Below are positions 17,720 through 35,400 of a stretch of 64,000 bases of DNA, in pieces. A model generated the notes under the pieces. That model saw only the letters and a list, made by a program, of their open reading frames with translations. It was not told the DNA's origin and made no database searches. This DNA is from Streptomyces sp. NRRL F-5123 (lineage in GTDB: Bacteria > Actinomycetota > Actinomycetes > Streptomycetales > Streptomycetaceae). Position numbers and translations under genes: made by a program. Where the stretch lies: NCBI RefSeq assembly GCF_000721495.1, contig NZ_JOHY01000038.1:1-64000 (forward strand). The letters run 5' to 3'. Every line of letters starts with the position of its first letter. Position 1 is the first letter of the stretch.

Positions 17720-17727
<8 letters not shown>
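16084..17727 (-). CDS. ftdC: FAD-dependent PTM cyclase/oxidoreductase, phytoene-desaturase-like (first copy)
   Basis: Begins at GTG 17727, overlapping the PKS-NRPS stop by 8 bp and giving 547 residues; a GTG at 17736 is an alternative. FAD-binding VIVVGAGVSGLAAGCYAQ is at the N-terminus, PGGCCTSWARQG follows, and GQWVAGGGLIRAASAGR closes the FAD site. The enzyme is soluble, with the hydrophobic substrate cavity expected of carotenoid-desaturase relatives. Together with its downstream paralogue it is expected to form the first two rings of the PTM skeleton. A C-terminal extension of about 35 residues after the FAD segment (FQAWPSDDTTPWHPSQWG) is polar and Trp-rich. Confidence 0.9.
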
Positions 17728-27244
<9,517 letters not shown>

Positions 27245-27353
27245 CGTCCTGTCCGTGCGGTCATGGCGCCTCGGCGCGGTGCGGGAGCGGGGGCGGGGGT
27301 GGCTGCGGGCGCGGCCTGCGCGGGCGCCGGGGCGGTCGGTCGGTCCGGGCCGG

Positions 27354-28298
27354 TCAGGCACTCGGTCCGGTGCCGGTCCTGGCGGCGGCCGGGCGCCAGG
27401 GGTGCAGCAGGCTGGCCAGCACGTCACCGGGGGGCGGGAAGGAGGTCGGGTCCTGGAGCCCCACGCCGGTGGGGACGCGGCCCGGCCGCCAGGTGAAGCT
27501 GCCGAAGGCGTGGTCCCAGATCGCGAGGTCCGCGCCGAAGTGCCCGGCCTCGTCCAGCACGGTGCTGTGGTGCAGCCGGTGCTGCTCGGGGCTCGCGAAC
27601 AGGTGGTTCAGCCAGCCGATGCGGACGTCGATGTTCGCGTGCACGAAATACCCCTGGGCGAGCACGAACAGCGTCGCGCACAGCACGGACTGCCGGGAGA
27701 ACCCGACCGCGGTGAGCGCCAGTTGCACGGCGATCTGCCCCAGCAGCACGTCGAGCAGGTGGTTGACACCGTTGTTCGTGACGTTCACCTTGTCCAGCGC
27801 GTGGTGCACGCCGTGCAGCCGCCACAGCAGCGGGTTGCGGTGCGACCACCGGTGGAAAAGGTATTTGGCCAGTGAACCGGTCAGCAGCGCGAGCGGGATT
27901 TCCGCGCCCAGCGGAAGCGCCGGGTGCGGTGTCGCCAGCCGCGCCACCATCGCGGCGGCGAGCAGCTGGCCGAGCGCGCCGCCGGCCATCGTCAAGGCGA
28001 AATAGAGCCCGTAGCACCGGATTTCCCTCCCGCCGGGGTGCCAGTCGGTGCGGTACGGGATGAGCCGCTCCAGCACCCACAGGTAGCCGATGGCGGCGAC
28101 CTGCGCGAACGCGAGCACGTCACCGTCGTCCCAGTGCTCGGCCAGGGCCGCGGCGGCAGCCGCGACCACCGCGAGCAGGAGCAGCGGATAGGCGGCCCAC
28201 CGCAGCACGGCAGGCGTTCGCGAAGAGGCAGGAAAAGCAGAAAATCTGCCGACCCGACCGCTGAATCCTTCGGGACGCAATGGACGCGAGGGACTCAA
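27354..28298 (-). CDS. ftdA: Fatty acid hydroxylase / sterol desaturase family protein (FtdA type)
   Basis: The start is TTG 28298, chosen because GGAGG stands 7 bases upstream; the frame is open much further but lacks coding character there. The product has 314 residues. Four or more membrane helices (about 30-150) carry the di-iron histidine boxes HRWSH, HGVHH and HRLHH of the PF04116 superfamily. In PTM clusters the homologous enzyme hydroxylates the ornithine-derived carbon. It is the first gene of the cluster and is separated from the PKS-NRPS by 109 bp. Its promoter region holds a 19-bp palindrome. Confidence 0.9.
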   Translation of the reverse strand: MSPSRPLRPEGFSGRVGRFSAFPASSRTPAVLRWAAYPLLLLAVVAAAAAALAEHWDDGDVLAFAQVAAIGYLWVLERLIPYRTDWHPGGREIRCYGLYFALTMAGGALGQLLAAAMVARLATPHPALPLGAEIPLALLTGSLAKYLFHRWSHRNPLLWRLHGVHHALDKVNVTNNGVNHLLDVLLGQIAVQLALTAVGFSRQSVLCATLFVLAQGYFVHANIDVRIGWLNHLFASPEQHRLHHSTVLDEAGHFGADLAIWDHAFGSFTWRPGRVPTGVGLQDPTSFPPPGDVLASLLHPWRPAAARTGTGPSA

Positions 28299-28342
28299 TG
28301 CCGATCCTCCAGGTGGAAGGCGGTCGAACCGAAGATAAACCG

Positions 28343-28369
28343 AGCATAAGCATGTGCCCGGGGAACATG
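28343..28369 (-). promoter_or_regulatory. Candidate promoter/operator of the PTM cluster
   Basis: A 19-bp near-perfect palindrome (28351-28369, CATGTGCCCGGGGAACATG, 8 of 9 arm positions pair) lies directly upstream of a possible minus-strand -10 hexamer TATGCT (28343-28348), about 50 bp from the hydroxylase start. No strong -35 is visible, as expected for a promoter that needs an activator. The binding factor is unknown. Confidence 0.45.
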
Positions 28370-28565
28370 CGAATTCACCGTGGCACGTTCGGCGTAGTCG
28401 GATGACCGTGGATGAGCGGCGAATTGGACTGATCGGCGCCGGGATTGCCAGCCGATCCGGGGAATTCGCCCCGCGACGCGACCGATGGCGGGTCGGCTTC
28501 TCCGCGGTGTGTTCAGCTATGGCCGCACCGGGCGAATCCGCCCGGAACATCCCAAGGAGGAACGC

Positions 28566-29054
28566 ATGCTTCGTAGTGTCCTGCTCAAGCGGGTCGTCAC
28601 CGGCTCCGCGGCAGCCCTGGCCCTCGCCGCCGCCCCCTGCCTGGCGACCGCCGCTTCTGCGGTGACCCCGGCGGAGGCCGCGCAGACGGTCACCCTCGAC
28701 TTCAGCCAGGACCAGCCCACGGGCGTCACGGCCAACGGGTCCTTCGGCGAGCACGGCGCGGTGCTCGACGCCACCGGCAGGACCATCGGCGGCGCGGTGC
28801 TCAGCTGCAGCGACACCTCCGGCATGTCCGGCGACATCGTCTACTGCACCGGCATGGTCAGCATCACGGGCAGCGGCGCGATCGGCTTCCAGGTCGGCGG
28901 CCTGGTCGTCAACGGCCAGGCCCCGGCCTCGGTCGACGGCATCGTCACCGGCGGCACCGGCGAGTTCGACGGCCTCACCGGCGCGGTCCACATCACCACC
29001 GTCCGCGACGGCGTCTACACGGCCCAGTTCGTCCCGGCGGCCGACGCCGACTGA
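28566..29054 (+). CDS. Secreted barrel-like protein (allene oxide cyclase/dirigent-like)
   Basis: The 162-residue protein starts at ATG 28566 after a strong AAGGAGG. The signal peptide spans residues 1 to about 31 (ATAASA cleavage region). The mature part is about 120 residues, beta-rich, with repeated short strands and a closing GGTGEFDGLTGAVHITTV. That ending is typical of allene-oxide-cyclase-barrel or dirigent-like domains. The two Cys (SCSDTSG, YCTG) may form a disulfide. It is divergent from the PTM cluster across 267 bp. Such proteins can steer cyclisation in plants, but here the function is unknown and secretion argues against a biosynthetic step in the cytosol. Confidence 0.7.
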   Translation: MLRSVLLKRVVTGSAAALALAAAPCLATAASAVTPAEAAQTVTLDFSQDQPTGVTANGSFGEHGAVLDATGRTIGGAVLSCSDTSGMSGDIVYCTGMVSITGSGAIGFQVGGLVVNGQAPASVDGIVTGGTGEFDGLTGAVHITTVRDGVYTAQFVPAADAD

Positions 29055-29070
29055 CGCGTCCCGCAGACAC

Positions 29071-29105
29071 GGAGCCGCCGCCGCCCTCGGGGAGGCGGCG
29101 GCTCC
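29071..29105 (+). terminator. Hairpin terminator after the secreted barrel gene
   Basis: A 12-bp stem (GGAGCCGCCGCC at 29071-29082, complement at 29094-29105) with an 11-nt loop lies 17 bp after the stop. No U-tract follows, as is common for streptomycete terminators. Confidence 0.7.
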
Positions 29106-29190
29106 GGCGTCCCCCGGAGCGGGCCGACCCGGGGACGCGGAAACCCCGCGTGTGGTGGACTTTCCCCGTATTCGGCGGCGGGGGGCGTCC

Positions 29191-30765
29191 ATGCGGGGAG
29201 TGCGGTACGACCAGCGGGTGGCGGCGCTGGTCGAGGTCCGGGGCGGCGCGCACGACTGGGCCGAGGCCGAACGGCGCTTCGCCGCGCGCGACTGGCCCGT
29301 ACGCGGCCACCACCCGGCCGGCACCGGACCGACGGCCGGCGTCCTGCCGCCCGATCCGCGCTCGCGGGTCTACGAGCTGGAGGTGCGGCTGCCGGGCGCG
29401 GCCCGCGGGTGCGAGCGCGGCGCCGCCTACCGGGTCGCCAAACTGCTGCGCGGCGCCTGCCTGGAGGGTTACGTCCGGCGCAGCGAGCGCATCGTCCGCG
29501 ACGGCGAGGCGGTGACCAACTGGCGGGTCCACAGCACCGAGCACCGCTTCCCGCCCCCGGCGTCCCGTTACCGCCGCAGACTCCGGCGTCGGCTGGAGTG
29601 GCTGCGGCTCTACGACACGGGCGCGCGGGTCGCGGGCGGGCCCGCGCAGGCGCTGCGGCTGGCCCGTACGACCGCCGACGCGGGCTACGACCCGGCGGCC
29701 CGCTTCGGGGTGCGCCCGCGGGACCGGCGCTGGCGCGAACTGTCGCGGCACCTGCCGGAGGAGGAGACCGAGCGGCGGACGGCGTCGGTTCTCCTGTGGG
29801 CCCTCGGCGTCGCACTGGCGCTGACCTGCGCCCAGGGCGGCGACGTACTCACCCAGGTGCTCTGGTACACCGCCGCGGCCGGCGCCCTGGCCGGTGCCCT
29901 GTGGTCCGGCACGCGGCTCTACCGGCGCCCGGCGCCCCTTCCGCCCGGTGCCGGGGTACGCGCCCGGCTCGCGGCCCGCACCCGGGGGGCCGGGTTCGCG
30001 GCAGTGGCCACCGTCCTCGTCGTGGCGCCCGTCCTGCGGCAGGCGCTGGAGCAGGGCGCGCGGTTCCGCAGCGGGATCACCGTCGTCGCGGTGCTGCTTG
30101 TCGTCGCGGCGGGCCTGTGGCTGCTGGTGCGGCAGTGGACGTGGGGCGAGTGGGCGGCCTGGGTGATCCCGCTGGCAGTCACCCTTGCCACGTCCTCGTT
30201 CCTCGCCGCGGGCTCCGTCCTGCACGCCCTGTACGCCGACGGCGTGGGCCTGTCGTCCGACGAACTCGACGTCCCCGCGATCTGGCAGCTCGCGGCCACG
30301 GCCAAGCTGGTCACGCTCTTCAGCGTCGTCCTGCTCGTCCCCGCCGGCTGGGGATACGCCCGGCACTTCCACTACGGCCGCGCCACCCCCGGTGACGGCT
30401 TCAACGGGGTCGCCTACCTCTTCCTGCTGCTCCTGCTGCTGCTGGGCTGCGCGGGCCTCGCCCTCGGCTCGGCCACCGCGGCCGTCGACCGCACGACGTC
30501 CGCCGCCCGCGCCCGCAGCGACACGCTGCCCTCGTACTTCGGCGTCCAGCCCGCGTGGACGTGCGTCCGGCCCGTCGTCCCGGTTGCCGAACTGGCGGGT
30601 CAAGGACCGCCGTTGGACATCCGCCTGCCCTACGTCCTCTTCTCCGCCGGGAGCGACACCGCCGTCCTGTGGGACCCCGCGTCGGGCACGCCCCTGCGGC
30701 TGCCCGCCGGCCAGGTCCGGCTGACCCCCGCGAGGTCCGCGTCCGCCCGCTGCCCGGCGCCGTGA
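29191..30765 (+). CDS. Multi-pass membrane protein of unknown function
   Basis: Start ATG 29191 follows GGGGGGCGTCC; an upstream in-frame GTG at 29152 is less likely. The product has 524 residues. Residues 1-190 form a soluble Arg-rich domain (DWAEAERRFAARDW, then RVYELEVRLPG). About seven hydrophobic helices follow between residues 200 and 430, then a C-terminal domain of about 80 residues with one Cys (AWTCVRPVVPV) and another near the end. The topology suggests an envelope protein with a cytoplasmic N-terminal domain and an outside C-terminal domain. I recognise no family. It is monocistronic, convergent with the HxlR gene. Confidence 0.7.
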   Translation: MRGVRYDQRVAALVEVRGGAHDWAEAERRFAARDWPVRGHHPAGTGPTAGVLPPDPRSRVYELEVRLPGAARGCERGAAYRVAKLLRGACLEGYVRRSERIVRDGEAVTNWRVHSTEHRFPPPASRYRRRLRRRLEWLRLYDTGARVAGGPAQALRLARTTADAGYDPAARFGVRPRDRRWRELSRHLPEEETERRTASVLLWALGVALALTCAQGGDVLTQVLWYTAAAGALAGALWSGTRLYRRPAPLPPGAGVRARLAARTRGAGFAAVATVLVVAPVLRQALEQGARFRSGITVVAVLLVVAAGLWLLVRQWTWGEWAAWVIPLAVTLATSSFLAAGSVLHALYADGVGLSSDELDVPAIWQLAATAKLVTLFSVVLLVPAGWGYARHFHYGRATPGDGFNGVAYLFLLLLLLLGCAGLALGSATAAVDRTTSAARARSDTLPSYFGVQPAWTCVRPVVPVAELAGQGPPLDIRLPYVLFSAGSDTAVLWDPASGTPLRLPAGQVRLTPARSASARCPAP

Positions 30766-30784
30766 CGCGGGGCCGGGCGGCGGG

Positions 30785-31198
30785 TCATGCAGGGAGCGGC
30801 TGGACGTCCTCGGCGGCGCGTGCGTCGTAGGCGTCGCGGGCTTCCAGGACGGCATCGATGTTGTCCTCGGACCAGGCGCGGACCGAGTGCAGGAGGGCGG
30901 TGACGCTCTCGCCGAGCGGGGTGGCCGCGTAGTCGACGCGCGGCGGAATCGTCGGGAAGACGGTGCGGGTGACGAGGCCGTCGCGCTCCAGGGAGCGGAG
31001 GGTCTGGGTGAGCATCTTCTGCGTGATGCCGTCGAGCCGGCGCCGCAGCTCGCCGAAACGCAGCGGGCCGCCGGACAGGGCGCCCATGACCAGCATCGTC
31101 CACTTGTTGGCGAGGACGTTGAGGATCTGCCGGGAGGGGCAGGCGGCGAGGTAGGCGTCCGCGCCGCCGTGGAAGCGCAGGCCGTCGGTAGTACCCAT
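30785..31198 (-). CDS. HxlR-family transcriptional regulator
   Basis: The 137-residue protein has the HxlR winged-helix layout. An N-terminal Cys lies in ACPSRQIL, followed by NVLANKWTMLVMGAL, the recognition helix region (ITQKMLTQTLRSLERDGLV) and the wing (TIPPRVDYAATPLG). Many HxlR proteins sense electrophiles or quinones through the N-terminal Cys. It is divergent from a zinc-free MDR oxidoreductase across 118 bp with AGGTA..TACCT inverted repeats, the expected arrangement for a repressor of its neighbour. Confidence 0.92.
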   Translation of the reverse strand: MGTTDGLRFHGGADAYLAACPSRQILNVLANKWTMLVMGALSGGPLRFGELRRRLDGITQKMLTQTLRSLERDGLVTRTVFPTIPPRVDYAATPLGESVTALLHSVRAWSEDNIDAVLEARDAYDARAAEDVQPLPA

Positions 31199-31199
31199 G

Positions 31200-31243
31200 A
31201 GGTACCTATATACCTTTCAAGTGCCTTCTGTTCAACAGGTACC
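31200..31243. promoter_or_regulatory. Candidate HxlR operator in a divergent promoter
   Basis: The inverted repeat AGGTA-CCTATA-TACCT (31200-31215) sits at the HxlR start, with a second AGGTACC at 31237-31243. Both lie between the HxlR gene and the oxidoreductase it probably controls. AT-rich TATATA within the first site may double as a -10 element. Confidence 0.55.
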
Positions 31244-31316
31244 ACCCCTCCCGAGGATGGGGGGCGTCCCCGGGGAGCCCCGCGGGGACGCCCAGGAACC
31301 CTTCCGGCAGGAGTGC

Positions 31317-32264
31317 ATGACGATGCGTGCGATCACCCAGAAGTCCTTCGGCGGCCCCGAGGTGCTGGAGCTCACCGACGGTGCCCCGCGGCCCGTGCCC
31401 GGGCCCACGCAGGTACTGGTCAGGGTCAGGGCGACGAGCGTCAACCCGGTGGAGCTGCACGTCCGCTCCGGCGCCTTCCCGGTGCTCGGCGAGCCGCCGT
31501 TCGTCCTCGGCTGGGACGTCTCCGGGGTCGTCGAGGAGGTCGACCCGGGAGTGCACCGCTTCGCGGTCGGCGACGAGGTCTTCGGGCTGCCGTACTTCCC
31601 CGCCGCGGCAGGGGCGAACGCGGAGTACGTGGTGGCGCCCGCGCGCCAGCTCGCCCGCAAGCCCGCGGGCGTCAGCCACGAGGAGGCGGCGGCGCTGCCG
31701 CTGGTCGGGCTGACGGCGTGGCACGCGCTGGTCGAGATCGCGCGGGTGCGGCCCGGCCAGCGGGTCCTGGTCCACGGCGCGGGCGGCGGGCTCGGGCACA
31801 TCGCGGTGCAGATCGCCAAGCACCTGGGCGCGGAGGTCGTCGGCACCGCGAGCGCGGGCAAGCACGCCTTCCTGCGGGGGCTGGGCGCCGACCGGCTCAT
31901 CGACTACCGTACGGCGGACTACGCGCAGGTGCTGCGGGACGAGCCGGTGGACGTGGTGCTGGAGACCCTGGGCGGGGGGAACGCCGAGCGCTCGTTCGGG
32001 GTGCTGCGCCCGGGCGGGGTCCTGGTCAGCGCGGTGGAGCGGCTCAGCACGACGCTGCCGCGGCTGGCGGTGGAGGCCGGGGTGCGGTTCGCGGCCGTCG
32101 GGGTGGAACCGGACGCGGCGGGGCTGGAGGAGCTTGCCGCGCTGGTGGAGGCGGGGGCGCTGACGGTGCATGTGCAGCAGGCGTTCCCGCTGGAAAGGCT
32201 CTCCGAGGCGCATGCCCTGCTGGCGGCGGGCGGGGTGCGCGGCAAGCTCGCGATCAGCGTCTGA
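31317..32264 (+). CDS. NADP-dependent MDR oxidoreductase (quinone reductase-like)
   Basis: The start ATG 31317 follows GGCAGGAG; a Met two codons later is also possible. The product has 315 residues. A GroES-like domain (residues 1-120, VNPVELHVRSG) is followed by a Rossmann domain with VLVHGAGGGLGHIAVQIAK. No zinc ligands are seen, so it belongs to the quinone oxidoreductase/zeta-crystallin branch. The neighbouring divergent HxlR regulator suggests induction by reactive carbonyls or quinones. The substrate is unknown. Confidence 0.9.
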   Translation: MTMRAITQKSFGGPEVLELTDGAPRPVPGPTQVLVRVRATSVNPVELHVRSGAFPVLGEPPFVLGWDVSGVVEEVDPGVHRFAVGDEVFGLPYFPAAAGANAEYVVAPARQLARKPAGVSHEEAAALPLVGLTAWHALVEIARVRPGQRVLVHGAGGGLGHIAVQIAKHLGAEVVGTASAGKHAFLRGLGADRLIDYRTADYAQVLRDEPVDVVLETLGGGNAERSFGVLRPGGVLVSAVERLSTTLPRLAVEAGVRFAAVGVEPDAAGLEELAALVEAGALTVHVQQAFPLERLSEAHALLAAGGVRGKLAISV

Positions 32265-32414
32265 CGGGCGGGTGACTTTCGCCGGAATTAGGCAAAAGGG
32301 CTCGCGCGGGGCGGTGGTGCGCGACCCTCCGGTGATGCCACGCGGAGCGCTAACTCCCTTGTCAGGGCACTTATCTGACACTTTCTGGGATCTCCGCGGA
32401 CACTGAACGAAGCC

Positions 32415-32443
32415 TTGACTTCTGTTCATTGCAAGCCGAATGT
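32415..32443 (+). promoter_or_regulatory. Candidate promoter of the GH3 gene
   Basis: TTGACT (32415-32420) and GAATGT (32438-32443) are separated by 17 bp. They lie about 50 bp before the GTG start of the GH3 gene, with an AAGGAGA ribosome site in between. The -35 is close to consensus, the -10 is weak. Confidence 0.45.
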
Positions 32444-32494
32444 GTGGGGGCGTGACCTGCGCCCCGTGGGGCGCGTGACGTGAAGGAGACACCA

Positions 32495-35400
32495 GTGCGC
32501 TCCCGAAAAATCAGACGATCGGTCGGCAGGGCGGTGGCCGCCGCGGTGGCGGTGACCGTGGTGGCCGGGCTGCCGGCCGTGGCGCAGGCGAGCCCCCAGG
32601 GGGCGGCGCGGGCGGCCGCGACGACGCCGGTCTACCTCGACACCCACTACACCTTCGCCCAGCGCGCGGCCGACCTGGTCTCGCGCATGACGCTGCCCGA
32701 GAAGGTCAAGCAGCTCCAGACCAACAACGCGCCCGCCATCCCGCGGCTGGGGGTCCAGCAGTACACGTACTGGAGCGAGGGCCAGCACGGCATCAACCGG
32801 CTCGGCGCCGACACCGAGGCCGGCAGCCAGGGCGAGCTGGACGTCACGGCGACCAGCTTCCCGGTGAACTTCGCGGCCACCATGTCCTGGGACCCGGAGC
32901 TGACCTACCAGGAGACGACGGCGATCTCGGACGAGGTGCGCGGCACCCTCGACAAGTCGCTGTTCGGCAAGGGCCAGAACAACATCGGGCCGGACATCGA
33001 CGACTACGGCGACCTCACCTTCTGGGCGCCGACGGTCAACATGGACCGCGACCCGCGCTGGGGGCGCACCAACGAGTCCTTCGGCGAGGACACCTACCTC
33101 GCCTCCACCATGGCGGGCGCGTTCGTCAACGGCTACCAGGGCCAGACGATCGACGGCAGGCAGACGACCCCGTACCTCAAGGTCGCGGCGACCGCCAAGC
33201 ACTACGCGCTCAACAACGACGAGAACAACCGGCACACCCAGAGCGCGAACACCACCGACGCCAACATCCGCGACTACTACACCAAGCAGTTCGCGAGCCT
33301 GGTGCAGGGCGCGCACGTCTCCGGCGTCATGACGGCGTACAACGCGATCAACGGCACGCCCGCGCCCGCGGATACGTACACCGTCAACGAACTGCTCCAG
33401 GCCACCTACGGCTTCGGCGGCTACACCACCTCCGACTGCGGCGCGGTCGGCGACGTCTACTCCTCCGGCGCGCACAACTGGGCGCCCCCGGGGTGGACGA
33501 CCAACGGCACGACGTGGACCGAGACCGCGACCGGCAAGCAGATATCGGCGGCCGCGGGCGGCCAGGCGTTCGCGCTGCGCGCGGGCACCCAGCTGAACTG
33601 CGCGGGCGGGGAGCTGACCACCGCCGACATCGACGCGGCCATCGATCTCGGCATGCTGTCGACCGGCGTGATCGACGGCGCCCTGACCCAGCTCTTCACC
33701 GTCCGCATGCAGACCGGCGAGTTCGACCCGGCGAACAAGGTCGCGTACACGAAGATCACCAAGGACCAGATCGAGTCGCCCGCCCACCACGCGCTCGCCG
33801 CGAAGGTCGCCGCGCAGGACCTGGTGCTGCTGCAGAACGAGAAGGTCAAGGGCACCTCGTCGGCGCTGCTGCCGGCCGACCCGAAGAAGCTGAACAGCGT
33901 CGTGGTCCTCGGCGGCCTGGCCGGCACCACGACGCTCGGCGGCTATTCGGGGCGCCCGTCGCACACGGTCAGCCCCGTGCAGGGCATCACCGACGCCGTC
34001 AAGGCCGCCAACCCCGGTGCGACCGTGACCTTCGACGCGTGCGGCGTCTCCACCGGCGCCACCACGCCCGCCGCGTGCTCGGCCGCCACGCAGGCCGCGG
34101 CGAAGACCGCGGACCTGGTCATCGTGATGGTCGGCTCCGACATGGGCGTCGCCGACGAGGGCACCGACCGCGCCGCACTCGCCCTCCCGGGCAACCAGAA
34201 CAGCCTGATCGACCAGGTCGCCGCGCTCGGCAACCCGCGCACCGCCGCGGTCGTGCAGTCCGACGGCCCGTACGACATCGGCGCCGTCCAGCGGGACTTC
34301 CCGGCGATCCTTTTCAGCGGCTACAACGGCGAGAGCCAGGGCACCGCGCTCGCCCAGGTCCTCTTCGGCGCCCAGAACCCCTCCGGGCACCTGGACTTCA
34401 CCTGGTTCTCCGGCGACGACCAGCTCCCGTCGATGGACACCTACGGCCTCACCCCGTCCGAGACCGGCGGACTCGGCCGCACCTACATGTACTTCACCGG
34501 CAAGCCGGCCTACCCCTTCGGATACGGCCTGTCCTACGCGACGTTCGGCTACTCCCACGTGAAGGTCGGCCCCGCCTCCGCCACCGCCGACGGCACGGTG
34601 AAGGTGAGCTTCGACGTCACCAACACCGGTACGGCCGCGGGCGCCACGGTCGCCCAGCTCTACGCGTCACGCCAGTTCACCGTCCCCGGCGTGGACTTGC
34701 CGCGGGCGCAGCTCGCGGGCTTCAGGAAGACCGCGGTCCTCGCGCCCGGGAAGACCGAGCACGTGGACCTCCCGGTCAAGGTCGCCGACCTCAGCCGGTG
34801 GGACCAGAGCGCCCTCAAGCAGGTCGTGGACAACGGCACCTGGGCCTTCCGCGTCGGCCCCGACTCCGCCACCGTGGCGGGCTCCGGCACCGTCGAGGTG
34901 CACGGCGCCATCACGCCGCGGGTGCAGTCGGTCACCGTCCAGCCCGGCCAGGTGGTCTTCTCCGCGGGCGACACCCTGGACCTCACCGGGACCAACCCGT
35001 GGATCGCGCCCGACACCGACCCCGCGCTGGAGCAGAAGCACGCCGCCGCGGACCACGTCGTCGAGGCCGCCGACAACGACCAGTCGTTCGCGGACCTCGG
35101 CCACGCCCGGGTCAGCTACCGCACCACCGACCCGGACGTCGCCACGGTCAGCCGGGACGGCGTGGTCACCATGCACGCGCCCGGCGCCGCGTCGGTCGAG
35201 GTGACGGTGGACGGCGTGACGGGCAGCGCCCCGATCGTCGTCCAGAACCCGTTCACCCTCCGGGCGGCGGACATCGTCAAGCCCGACACGGCCGTCACCG
35301 CGACCGCGTCGTACACCAACACCAGCGGGAAGGCCGTGCGCGACCTGGCGCTGGCCCTGACCTCGCCCGACGGCTGGACGGCGAAGGCCACCTCGCCGGT

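Noticed and set aside
28299..29324. Upstream extension of the hydroxylase frame
   Set aside because: The frame is open to 29324 but overlaps the secreted barrel gene antisense and lacks coding character; a GGAGG before TTG 28298 fixes the start.
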